Shown here piece by piece: positions 55,046 to 64,000 of a stretch of 64,000 bases of DNA. The translations under genes and the position numbers were made by a program. The DNA is from Cordylochernes scorpioides (taxonomy: Eukaryota; Arthropoda; Arachnida; Pseudoscorpiones; Chernetidae). The stretch is taken from the NCBI GenBank assembly GCA_030710605.1, contig CP092873.1:1129900-1193899 (forward strand). Direction: 5' to 3'. The notes under the pieces are model-generated. The model was given only the letters and a program-made list of their open reading frames with translations. It ran no database searches and had not been told where the DNA came from. Position 1 is the first letter of the stretch. Each line of letters begins with the position of its first letter.

Positions 55046-55360
55046 TTGCTTATATATATGTGTGTAGGATGGTTGTTGCGTGATGTGGCTTGTGGAAAGG
55101 CCGCTGATAAAATTATAATTAAAATTAATTTATTTAAAGCCAGAAATATATAAAGAGAAAAGAAGTAACAGCCGTTGGGAGCAGGCCTTGTTGTTATGAC
55201 GCCAGTGGCCAGCAAAAGCCTCGGATGACGCCCCGCGCGCATGCGTAGTCAGGTTGACGCTCACGGTTGCTGAGGCCGTCCACTGCCCGTGTGTGTAGTG
55301 GAGCTTTGTCCCAGTTCGCGCTCGCTGAAGCAATGTGTAGTCGCCACATATGTAACTTTA
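55046..55360. repeat. CpG-rich block, possible solo LTR
   Basis: An AT-rich half (TTAATTTATTTAAAGCC) followed by a CpG-rich half (GACGCCCCGCGCGCATGCG) and a TGTGTAG-like end. This layout resembles the gypsy 3 LTR, but ends and target duplication were not found. A promoter island is the alternative. Confidence 0.35.
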
Positions 55361-55514
55361 ATTGAAGAATTCTTCATTATGGTATTTGGCAAACTATGGA
55401 CAAGCTTTTAGGACAGTATAATTGCATCAAGCCCTTCCACAAGCAATAAGGTCAGTAAGACAAATGTTTTATTTGAACAAGCTTGATATATAGATGGCAC
55501 TTATATTTAATCAA

Positions 55515-55712
55515 ACTATTATAGACGCGTAAGATTCTTTTTAAAAATAAACAATTTCAACTGTCCTTACTGCAATGGAAAAAGGGCCTATCTCATCAGT
55601 AGTGAACCCTCCCAGCAGTTTCGCCAGTTTAATTTTTCCATTGCTTGCTGCAATGCAGTTGAAATTGTTTATTTTTAAAAAGAATCATATGCGTCTATAA
55701 TAGTTTTGAATT
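55515..55712. repeat. 200-bp inverted repeat
   Basis: The left arm (TATAGACGCGTAAGATTC, TTTTTAAAAATAAAC, AATTTCAACTGTC) and the right arm pair as a hairpin around a copy of repeat D. Confidence 0.8.
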
Positions 55713-55887
55713 TTAATCAAAGTATGTTCTTGGTTACCCCATAGTTGTAACTTCCATAATATTGTGATCCTTACATTATAATGGCCTACATTTTGTTGTG
55801 TTACATTGACTGGAGGTTTCACACACCCATGTTTCTGATTTCCTCTCTTCTTTCACTCCTACTCCACCCACACATTACATAACCTCA

Positions 55888-56168
55888 CCATAAGTTTTCA
55901 ACCGCTACAACCTGGGATCAAATCCCCGCATTGGGTGCTTTTTTCTAATAATAATAAAAAAAAATGCTCCAATGTCCCCTGATTCTTGCATAAGTCCAAT
56001 CCACTAGTGGGTGCAAGTAACCAAACAGGGCTCTGGCAGATTTGTAATTGCATAAGTTGACCTGCTTTTCACATGTGTAGACATGTGGTGTACTTACAGT
56101 AAAGAGCAGTCACCAACTTCTACCCACCATGATTATCATGGCCTGTATCATGTGTACTAAAGATTTAA
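55888..56168 (+). mobile_element. tRNA-derived SINE, copy 8 (5' truncated, diverged)
   Basis: Begins within the tRNA-like head (CAACCGCTACAACC) and keeps the body and CATGATTATCATGG with many substitutions. Confidence 0.8.
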
Positions 56169-56584
56169 AAATTCTACTAAATATAACTCTTTTAAGATCT
56201 TCATTACAATTGTTTATTGAATACAAACCAATCTATTTACTTTAACAACAACAACAAAAAGCCTTTATTCAGGGTCACTGACCCTATACAGGATTCACCA
56301 GAGGTATGCATAAGAACAAAGCAGTGAGACAAAGGAAATAACGATATATACAGAAGAAAAAGGAAAAAAAAAAAATAAGAAAGAGTAAGAGGGAAGCAAG
56401 AAAAAAACACAAAAAGAGTAGCAGTAAGAAAGTGGGGAGTGAGTGTCACTTGGCCTTCTTCTGAGATATGGACTTGTGGAAACCATAAAACGCCATAGCA
56501 ATATACTTATTCTGGGTCATATTGTCAATTATTGATGGAAGTGAAGCACAGAGTTTCCCAGTTTTGAGCATAAGGGTTCTTCTT

Positions 56585-57362
56585 TCAGAGCATAGTAATC
56601 AAAAATATAGTGAGTGATTTCATTTTTTGGTTTTGAATTACAGAAGGTACAATTGGGTCCTCACCGCAGAGCATCTTGGTGTGGTTTCCTCTGAAAAAAC
56701 TTGAAAGTATTCTAACTTGTGCGAGTAGTCTTACAACCGGGAAAGGAAAATCCCCTAAAAGGTATCCCTCCGTCATGAAAGATATGTGAATGTCTTTGTA
56801 GTGAGAGTATAGCTTAGATTTATCCATTCTTGTAAGGTTGTTTTGTATGTAGACAGTTTATCTAAGTTATGCAGCTGTATTTGGTTTGGAGGAAGATATA
56901 CAAATATCAAACAGATAACATGTTGGAGGGCTCTTGTGTTTGTTGATAAGAAAATAGATAACCAAGTGCCATCCTTTTCTGAATTGTCTAATCTATATTG
57001 CCCGCCTTCCCTAAAACCGACAATCATACCCCCTGACCCTCTTCCCCTTCCAGATTCTTTGGTGGCAGGTAATTCGATAATTTGATAATCTTTTAGTGTT
57101 ATGTTAGTCCTGTTCAGGCACCATGTTTCAAGTAGAAAAAAATTTCGTAGTTCTTTATGTGCTCGAGGAGTGGAAATATCGAAAGAATCCTATAGAAACC
57201 ATTTATATTCCAACATATTATTTTTTCCGCGATGTCTCGCGAATTTTCAGAAAAATTTGCATAGTCAGCGTCTTGAAAATCAAATTTACATGTATTTGTG
57301 TCAAAGTAACTTTCCGTTATTTGATTGTTGGGTGGAGAATTAATTTGTGATTTTGATGTCAT
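56585..57362 (-). pseudogene. non-LTR ORF2: endonuclease start and C-terminal end, RT missing
   Basis: The first frame (57362-57114) reaches IICWNINGF and PLLEHIKNYEIFFL, the start of an APE-type endonuclease (Asn of WNINGF). The next (57027-56773) has GMIVGFREGG-like and ICLIFVYLPPN. A jump then leads to ILSSFFRGNHTKMLCGEDP and a Cys-containing end typical of the ORF2 C-terminus. RT motifs are absent. Confidence 0.75.
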
Positions 57363-57995
57363 ATTTCTTCTATTTACACAATTATTTCTACGAGGTTGTT
57401 GCTATATAGCAGCTCCTGTGCTATCAACAACTTGGCCATTCATCACTTTACAGACTTTATCATTTACAAAAAGCTTGTTATCTCTCAACTTCGATTTTAT
57501 TCCCCTTTCACCCAATTCTTTCCTTTTTGCAATTAGGATGCGCCGTTGCTCTCTAACATTTTTACTATAATCTTTACTTATCGAAATTTTAGTATCTCTG
57601 AGTTTGTAGGCATTTTTAAATATTTTTGCTCTATCAGCATAATCAGGCACCACAACAAGAACTGGTGCATTGGATCTGCGTGAAAGTCAGTGACATTTTG
57701 TTATTTTTAAATCATCTCCGATTTCCATTTTATCTCTAATTATGTTTTGAATCTTTAAGTTACAATCTGCCTGATTTTCGTCACCCTCCCTCTCAATACC
57801 ATAGAACACTAGATTGGGCTCACGCAGTCTCGTCTCAAAAAATTCGACTCTAGCCTCCAGTTCATTTACCTTTAACGAATTACATGAAGCCAATTTTTCG
57901 GTAGCCTGTTGAGACTCTATACATTTAGTTAGCTTCTCCTCCATATTGCAGAATCGCATATCCCAATCGTCCATTCGAGTCTCTATTTTGGTAAG

Positions 57996-60877
57996 TGTTA
58001 GGATTTCTGTGATTTACATATATATATTTTTTGTTGTTTTGTATGATTTGCATATTTAGCTATTGTTGTAAGATCATGTGTGACTGAGAATTGTATAAAT
58101 AGAGCGAATGTGTTGTATATGGAGAGAGAGAGAGAAAATAAAGGCTGTTTGTTGGTGCAAGCTCGCTTCGTGGTTTTCTTACAAGGCTACAACATTTGGT
58201 CCTTATCGAGCCGGATATAAGAAAATATAAAGAAGATATAAAGTGGATATAAGAAGATTAAGAAAATATAAAGAAGATTAAGATTATAAAGAAGATATAA
58301 AGTGGATTTAAAGAATATTAAGAATATATTAAGAAGATAGTAAGAAGAATATAAGATATTAAGAAGATACTTGACCAAGAGTTGAAAGTAAGCAGGAAGA
58401 AATCTGAGAATTTAAATCGCTAAAAAGTGATACCTACTGCTTTGCATATAAGAAAGTTATAAATTAATGCAAATAAAGTGAGAATCAGAACGGTGTTTAG
58501 CGATTGAATAGATATATCGAAATAAGAAGATATTTGAAACTATAAAAATGAAGCGAGCAATAAAAAGTAGAGCCGTTCAAAGAACAACTATTTCCAAGAT
58601 GATTAAAAAGGTGGAAGCAGAATTAGATGAAGAAACTCCCTCAGAAAAGTTCATAAGAACTAATTATAGAATAATGGAGGAATACATGGTGAAGATCCAA
58701 GAAGAAGATAAGTTAATCTGGGATTTGATGATAGATGATGAAGACAATACTAGTCGTGAATTGGAGGAGGAACAGGATACTGTGATACAGTATAAACAAA
58801 AATGGCTAAACCTTGAGATCAAAATAGGTGAGTTCCTCAATCCTCCGACACAAAATACTGAGGTCTTTCAAGGCAATGGTTATCAGAAAGGCTCGCTAAA
58901 TGAAACAAGGACGTGTCGGTTGCCCAAATTAGAATTGAAAATATACGATGGAACCAGCCTAGAATGGTTGGGCTGGTGGGCCCAATTCTCCACGATACAT
59001 GAGGATTCTAGGCTCTCAAACGTGGATAAACTGCAGTATTTGGTACAGGCCATAAAGGAAGATACAAGAGCATCACGACTGGTGAAAAGTTTCCCACTTA
59101 CTGCCTAAAATTACCCAAAAATCATTGAGGCGTTAAAAGACCGGTTTGGCGATGGGGTAATTCTCACCGAAATATATGTGAGACAATTACTGGGCCTAGT
59201 CATAAATAACGCCCGAAGATCTACAAAGACTATTGAGGACCTGTATGACAAGTTGGAATCCTATCTCCGATCTTTGGAATCCTTGGGAGTTACTCAGGAT
59301 CAGCATGCGACGTTTCTGTACCCCATGGTTGAATCTAGTCTACCAGAGGAATTGATTCAGGTATGGCAGCGCAGTTCCAGTTCGGGATACGATGTCGAAG
59401 GTGAGGATAAGCCTCAATCTATAAACCAGAGGCTGGGTTCACTGCTAAGGTTCCTAAGGCAGGAAGTAAAAGGGGAAGAACGCCTGACTTATGTGAGGGC
59501 TGGATTTGGCGAATCCTCTAAAAGAGTTACAAAGCCCTATACTACCAGGCTACACGGAACTGAAGTGAAAGACACAGGTAGCTCACGGCCTAAAGTGTGT
59601 CTATTGTGTCGAGGTGGCCATTGGTTGCCGACCTGCCAGAGATGGCTTGCCATGGCTGTTAAGGAAAGAAGAGAGTTACTAGGCAGACATAAGGCTTGTT
59701 TCCACTGCCTTCGTGTTGGACATTATGGGCGTCACTGCAGAAAGTATATAAAATGCAAGCTGTGTAACAAACATCACAATACTTTTCTGCATAGTGAGGA
59801 GACCAAGAACATCAGGGAGATTCCTTCAAAGGCAGAACCGCGAGAGGTATCAATCGCGGGCATGCATGTTAAGACATTGGTACCAAGGGCTCTTTTGGCC
59901 ACGGCCTTAGTGCGATTGGTTAACCACCGGAATGAGGAAATAGTGGTGAGGGCCCTATTGGATCAAGGATCGCAGTCCTCTATACTACACAAGAATGTGC
60001 TCCAGATGCTGAATGTCCCGGTCTCCAAGGTGAATGCTCAAATTTATGGAATCAACTCGACCAAAGGAGAGGAGGTAAGGGAGCTTGCCCACTGTGTCAT
60101 AAAGCCTCTCGGGAAGGAGAAATGGGAATTGCCACTACAGGCTTTATTAGTAAATAAAATGACTGGATTGTTACCAGGTCGAGACCTTTGCCTTCCATTA
60201 TCCGAGGAATTGAGGAATATCGAGCTTGCGGATCCAGAGTTTGAAAAGAATGGGAAAGTTGATCTTATTTTGGGAGCCGATGTATACGGATCAATCTTGC
60301 TGCCTGATATCCGGAGATGTAAAAGGACCCAGTTATGTGCACAAAACACAAGGTTAGGATGGATCCTATCGGGAAGATTAACAGGAGGGGATATCCTCGG
60401 CACTACCCGGGTTTTCTCTAATCATGTCCGGTATGGGGATGATGTGGAGGCAACAAGGAGAGATTCATGTGTGGATGACATCATGGCTGAAGCGGAAACT
60501 ACAATGAAAGCTTTGAATTTGCGAGACGAGCTACGGCCCAAAGTGCCTGAAATATCAGGACCAGTATGGAGTGCTGTCACATAGAACCAAGACCGGCATG
60601 ATCAGGCGACCCCTGGTCAAATTGGCTCTTCTACCGGTCCCCACTGTTTGTATTGATGGTACGCATCAACGGGGGGAGGAATGTTAGGATTTCTGTGATT
60701 TACATATATATATTTTTGTTGTTTTGTATGATTTGCATATTTAGCTATTGTTGTAAGATCATGTGTGACTGAGAATTGTATAAATAGAGCGAATGTGTTG
60801 TATATGGAGAGAGAGAGAAAATAAAGGCTGTTTGTTGGTGCAAGCTCGCTTCGTGGTTTTCTTACAAGGCTACAACA
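57996..60877 (+). mobile_element. BEL/Pao retrotransposon, internally deleted
   Basis: LTRs of about 197 bp (57996-58194 and 60682-60877), TGTTAGGATT...GCTACAACA, differ only by small indels in simple runs. The exact target duplication is GTAAG (57991-57995 and 60878-60882). After the 5' LTR is TTTGGTCC, a primer-binding sequence seen in this group. Before the 3' LTR is GGGGGGAGGA. Very recent by LTR similarity. Confidence 0.95.
58548..60584 (+). pseudogene. BEL/Pao gag-protease polyprotein, one in-frame stop, RT and integrase missing
   Basis: Starts MKRAIKSRAVQRTT. Gag has the DUF1759-type region (LPKLELKIYDGTSLEWLGWW), three zinc knuckles (CLLCRGGHWLPTC, CFHCLRVGHYGRHC, CKLCNKHHNTFLH) and the DUF1758 aspartic protease (VRALLDQGSQSSIL, ILGADVYGSILL). 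A single TAA at 59106-59108 interrupts; the same frame continues on both sides. The ORF ends at 60584 where RT should begin, and only about 100 bases separate it from the 3' LTR. RT, RNase H and integrase are cleanly deleted. Confidence 0.92.
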
Positions 60878-61137
60878 GTAAGTCTGATGTCAATTCTCTC
60901 TCCTAGACTCTTTATTTCCGCCGCCATGTTTAATATTAGCATTTTTAGCTCGCCATCTATTGATTCTCTCTCTCCTGAGTGTACTGGCGCAGTCAATGTA
61001 GTTTGCTTTTTGGTTGGGGGGCCTGGGTTTTGTTCAATGCCTGAGATAAATAATAGAGCCAGAATGATACATAGCAGTCTTTTTTGGTTACCAGATATAT
61101 TTCCAGATGGTAAGTTTATATCTATTTACTTTAACAA

Positions 61138-61318
61138 TAATCTACCCAATAACTGCCTTGCATTAGATGCTCTAAACAGGGCTTTTGGGAGAGACTGATG
61201 TTTATCAACAACAACAAAAAGCCTTTATTCAGGGTCACTGACCCTATGACTGATGTTTATCATCAAACAGCTTGAGGGCATGGATTGTGTAAAACAAGGG
61301 GATAAGAAACAATAATTG
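61138..61318 (+). repeat. non-LTR family A 3' fragment with a 40-bp family C insertion
   Basis: TTGCATTAGATGCTCTAAAC, CTTTTGGGAGAGACTGATG and CAAACAGCTTGAGG match 47220-47285, ending ACAAGGGGATAAGAAACAA. It is interrupted at 61208-61247. Confidence 0.72.
61208..61247 (-). mobile_element. 40-bp extreme 5'-truncated insertion of non-LTR family C
   Basis: On the minus strand: GGGTCACTGACCCTGAATAA, AGGC, a T run and GTT repeats, identical to the 3' end of family C at 56249-56290. The exact 15-bp duplication GACTGATGTTTATCA lies at 61193-61207 and 61248-61262. Confidence 0.9.
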
Positions 61319-61477
61319 AACCATAATTTGACAAGATCTCAACCTGGTCTCAATTTCATTGATAAAGTTCTTGAGCATTAAAACTTCGGCACAGCCATTT
61401 TGTCAGCTTTGGAAAATTTCAGGAATCTTTTATGGATCTTTACTAATTTATTAGATGTGATACAATTAGAGGCTAGT

Positions 61478-61602
61478 GATATGGTACAATTTGGATTATA
61501 GACTACAATTTATTTGGTCTTATTACCTTGTAGTACTAAAATGAAAAACATTTTAGTACTTTGTCTGACGATAACAATGATGCTACTAAGGAAACGTCGC
61601 AG
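61478..61602 (+). mobile_element. Penelope terminal repeat fragment
   Basis: CAATTTGGATTATAG start, GGTCTTATTACCTTG, and CTGACGATAACAATG with GAAACGTC at 61563-61600, a hammerhead-like core with a weak stem II. Confidence 0.6.
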
Positions 61603-61898
61603 ATATTTCAGTAATTTAGAATCTTGTTATGGATGGTAATAGATGTTGTTCATATCTAGTAATTCTCCAACTTATCAATGTGGAAGACATCCATGGACTT
61701 CTTTGTCAGCAGATTACGTAGAATTACAAGTAAATGTCGCTCTTCCACATGTGAAAGCTCTAATATGCACATCATTTTGAATCAATTGTTTCTATTGTAG
61801 TTAAAACTGATATGGTATAACACACTCATAGAAACACAAGGTAATAATAAATAAATGTTTATTTGGATTTGGTCTTATTACCTTGTGTTTATAATCTA

Positions 61899-62304
61899 CT
61901 AGCCGAATGACCCGGGCAACGCCCGTGTTTTACCAAATTGAATGTTTTTATTCAAATAGTATTTGTTACAATTATAAATTGGCGCCTTAAATAAATGCAT
62001 ATATTAGTTAATAACTATAGCCTATGTGCTTTATCTGTCTATGTACTGTTGGCTTCCGTAGGCGTCTCTTACTGGGAAAAAGAAAGAGAGGATTCCATTT
62101 AGTTATTAACTAATATATGCATTTATTTAAGGAGCGACCCGCTCCAACACAATAATTACAAAAACCAAAAAGTGAGTGGGGGGGGGGGGGGCAAAGGTGG
62201 CGTGATCGTAGCCAACCAATAGGAGAGCGCCATTCCAAAAAAAAAAGCAAACGGTGACAGAGATGAAGAATTAAGAACGCATGACGCTCGTAACTGTATA
62301 TAGA
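61899..62304 (-). mobile_element. non-autonomous Helitron 2 carrying a gypsy-type LTR fragment
   Basis: On the minus strand it starts TCTATATACAGTTACGAGCG at 62304 and ends with hairpin ACGGGCGTTGCCCGGGT and CTAG at 61899, followed by T. The flanks rejoin to the Penelope-repeat sequence around GGATTA/TAGATTATAAAC, the same junction as the Helitron at 13999-19935. A fragment of a gypsy 3-like LTR lies inside (about 62048-62235). Confidence 0.78.
62048..62235. repeat. gypsy 3-related LTR fragment
   Basis: TGTTGGCTTCCGTAGGCGTC, ATTCCATTTAGTTATT, GGAGCGACCCGCTCCAAC and GGAGAGCGCCATTC match the gypsy 3 LTR with divergence; the terminal part is missing. A 12-G run sits at 62179-62190. A 31-bp stretch at 62100-62130 is the inverted copy of 61990-62020 in the surrounding Helitron. 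Confidence 0.75.
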
Positions 62305-62517
62305 ATAATCCAAATTGTGCCTATCACACTCATAGAAAAAAACCAAGGAAGTTTCAAATTTTAGCAAGTGTATCGGGATTTAGACAATAACTTTGAAATG
62401 ACCTTTATTGAAGGCATGAGTGTAAACAAAATATCTCCTATAAAAATATATATACAACCAGCGACATCAAAACTTTCCACTTCCTTTTGTTCATGAGTGT
62501 ATACACAGTAGAACCCA

Positions 62518-62652
62518 TGTGAAGGATAACACCCAGTTGCAGAGCCAAAGTGTCCTCTTACTGGAGACTTGCTAAATAGTAAAAATGATAATTTTACAGA
62601 TGAAAACTGTTCTTTGTAGAGAGGTGTCCTCCCACGGAGGTTCTACTCTATA
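62518..62652. mobile_element. pogo-like MITE
   Basis: Ends CAGTAGAACCC and (complement) GAGTAGAACCTCC, next to TA/TATA. An oppositely oriented partial copy follows at about 62653-62770 (GCAAGTCTCCAGTAAGAGC against GACACTTTGGCTCTGCAAC in reverse). No coding. Confidence 0.6.
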
Positions 62653-62771
62653 TAAAATACACAATTGTCAGGAATATTTAGAAAGTTGCAAAATTATCAT
62701 TTTTACAGCAAGTCTCCAGTAAGAGCTCTGCAACTGGGTGTTGTGTAGCCTTTACAAGGAGGTTCTATTAA

Positions 62772-62960
62772 AAGAAAATAAGACCTAATCCAAATAATTT
62801 ATTAGTGTGTGACGTTTCGGCAACAGCATTGTCACCATCATCAGACAAAAGGATCCACAATCCAGATTTTTATTTTTTGTCTGATGATGATAACAATGCT
62901 GTTGCTGAAACATCACACACTAATAAATTATTTGGATTATTTTCTTTTATTATAATCTAT
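62772..62960. mobile_element. paired inverted Penelope terminal repeats
   Basis: The minus-oriented end carries CTGATGATGGTGACA, a stem and GAAACGTC (62804-62852). The plus-oriented end carries CTGATGATGATAACA with GAAACATC (62875-62922). About 25 bp separate them. The minus copy has a complete hammerhead-like core with a 7-bp stem II. Confidence 0.7.
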
Positions 62961-63464
62961 AATCCAAATTGTGCTTTATTCAAAGGAGGTTCTATTGTAT
63001 ATACAACATGGACAAAATGGATTTCTTTCTCTATGCGGGGCAAACACTTGGAGGATTTTGCACTCAACAATTCACTGCTGGACAGGAGTGCTCAGAATGT
63101 TGTTGATACAAGAACTAGGCAAAGAGCTCACACAAAACCAGTTTCTGTGGAATTCACACATCTCCATCCAACTTTGTTTCCTGGCATGTATTGGCCTATA
63201 TATATGTTTTATTATATTTCCTAACAAGGCATCAATACTGAGTAATAAGTCAGACAGAAGGTAAACTGTCCACAATCCAGTTTTTGTTAACTTGCATATA
63301 GTGAGTGAAATACCAACAAAACATTTCACAGAGCTTTGCATTTTTAGTCTAATAAAAACTCCAAATAGTAACTTTATGATAACCCTGATATAGGCTTAGC
63401 AAAATACGATGTTTTTTTCTAAGGATTTCTAGTTGTTTTTGTACTCACGTATGTTGTAGTTACG
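62961..63464. other. no feature recognised
   Basis: Open frames of about 90-140 codons exist here on both strands but show no domain, biased composition or splice context. Confidence 0.45.
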
Positions 63465-63665
63465 AGGACATCCCTTTAGATAAAAACAAATATATATTTA
63501 TTTAAGGAACGACTTGTTCCATTACAAATATTGTTAAAACAAGCTAGCGATAAACAATAACAGCAAGGTTGAAGGGTAGAAGTTGGAAGTAGTGACGTCA
63601 TAGTAGTGACGTAGCATCGATGATGATTAAAGTCAAAGTTTGCGTAACAAACTCACCATCTATAT
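63465..63665. repeat. diverged gypsy-type LTR fragment
   Basis: TATTTATTTAAGGAACGACTTGTTCC parallels the ATTTATTAAGAGCGACCCGC of the gypsy 3 LTR in layout, followed by GTGACGTCATAGTAGTGACG. Ends not defined. Confidence 0.45.
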
Positions 63666-63669
63666 ATAT

Positions 63670-64000
63670 TTAAACACAAGGTAATAAGACCAAAACCAAA
63701 TAAAAAAATAGTGTGTGGCGTTTCGGTAACAGCGTTGTTACCATCTTCAGACAAAAGTACTGAATGAGAGAATTTTACCACAGCATGCTTTTAAATAGTT
63801 CCTGGTATCAAGTGTGTAAACAAGATAACAGATAAGAAGATATTTATCGGATAAACACCTGATGATTATTATTCTTAGAATTAAAAGTTTTTTCAAATAT
63901 AATTAAAAGCATATCTATAAATATCATTTATATTTCCTCTTTCTTCCATTCTGTTAATTGTAGCACATTTCTTTTGAATGAAAAATGCTTCTTTAAATTG
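63670..64000 (-). mobile_element. Penelope-like element 3, terminal repeat (runs off the window)
   Basis: Matches 9470-9800 of element 2 in the same orientation, including a full hammerhead-like core (63711-63760). It ends inside the shared TTCCATTCTGTTAATTGTAG segment at the window edge. Confidence 0.82.

Larger units (their letters stand above)
57402..61110 (-). pseudogene. non-LTR ORF1 with 2A-like motif, split by BEL
   Basis: The upstream part (61110-60884) encodes LLCIILALLFISGIEQNPGP followed by a Thr/Pro-rich stretch and MAAEIKSLGERIDIR. GIEQNPGP matches the core of 2A ribosome-skipping peptides, except that Gly replaces the usual Asp. After the BEL element, 57990-57687 gives MEEKLTKCIESQQATEK and NELEARVEFFETRLRE (coiled coil), then NLVFYGIEREGDEN (RRM-like start). 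57653-57402 gives YADRAKIFKNAYKLRDTKIS and SKNVREQRRILIAKR, the C-terminal RNA-binding domain of L1-type ORF1 proteins. One frameshift lies near 57660. Confidence 0.82.
56249..61119 (-). mobile_element. non-LTR retrotransposon family C with 2A-like motif, split by BEL
   Basis: Bounded by an exact 18-bp target duplication ATCTATTTACTTTAACAA (56231-56248 and 61120-61137). Read on the minus strand: ORF1, then a BEL/Pao insertion, the rest of ORF1, the ORF2 endonuclease, a jump to the ORF2 C-terminus, and a 3' end GGGTCACTGACCCTGAATAA followed by a GTT-repeat tail. Without BEL it is about 2.0 kb, so the RT-coding middle is deleted and the 5' end is probably truncated. Clade guess: CR1/Rex/Crack-like, from the 2A motif and microsatellite tail. 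Confidence 0.87.

Noticed and set aside
55190-55345. CpG island promoter of a host gene
   Set aside because: No gene follows on either strand within reach and the layout resembles an LTR; kept only as a low-confidence repeat.
62805-63264. 139- and 97-codon frames as genes
   Set aside because: The first starts inside a Penelope terminal repeat; neither shows domain, codon bias or splice context.

Overview
This is eukaryotic, almost certainly invertebrate animal DNA; an arthropod is the best guess but not proven. Spliced host exons with GT/AG boundaries sit in AT-rich DNA that is mostly transposable elements. The mix (Penelope-like elements, gypsy, BEL/Pao and copia LTR elements, piggyBac, Tc1, mariner, Tigger, Helitron, non-LTR elements and a tRNA-derived SINE) is typical of invertebrate genomes. 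There is one 100-N assembly gap (7866-7965).

Host genes. The main one is a complete ZC3H14/Nab2-type poly(A)-binding zinc-finger gene on the + strand. I read it as 15 coding exons from 28092 to 53376 (462 codons plus stop). All 14 junctions keep frame, and it ends in five CCCH fingers. Its 9.6-kb first intron contains an intact, intronless ZMYND8-like ORF (28283-29845; PHD, PWWP-like, MYND). A minus-strand exon at 20486-21072 encodes a PBZ zinc finger resembling HPF1 or APLF. A possible spliced exon of unknown identity is duplicated in a large palindrome (6492-6600 and its mirror near 9017-9125).

Layout. 1-2910: hAT MITE inside Tc1 inside piggyBac. 3000-5260: a nearly intact Penelope-like element. 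6177-9432: a 3.26-kb composite palindrome with the N gap at its centre. 9441-12212: a Penelope-like element with inverted terminal repeats, split by a deleted mariner. 12342-13998: a SINE and Penelope debris. 13999-19935: Helitron holding Tigger holding gypsy, all inside a Penelope-type terminal repeat. 19936-20420: a tandem array of that repeat. 20486-21072: PBZ exon. 21800-26829: an old gypsy remnant with a younger gypsy next to it. 27220-27556: a SINE with a 67-G run. 28092-53376: the ZC3H14 locus, whose introns carry a near-complete gypsy, a copia element inside a Tc1, SINEs, non-LTR 3' ends and a 44-bp minisatellite. 53377-64000: non-LTR fragments, a 2A-bearing non-LTR element split by a BEL/Pao element, a second Helitron, MITEs and further Penelope ends.

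Overall logic. Insertion order can be read from target-site duplications found by eye: GTTCT, ATTAT, GAGC, ATTTC, GTAAG, ATCTAGGG, TA, and 15-18 bp for the non-LTR element. Most elements keep their ends but have lost their catalytic core, so they look like non-autonomous derivatives. The Penelope terminal repeats carry a hammerhead-ribozyme-like core in many copies.
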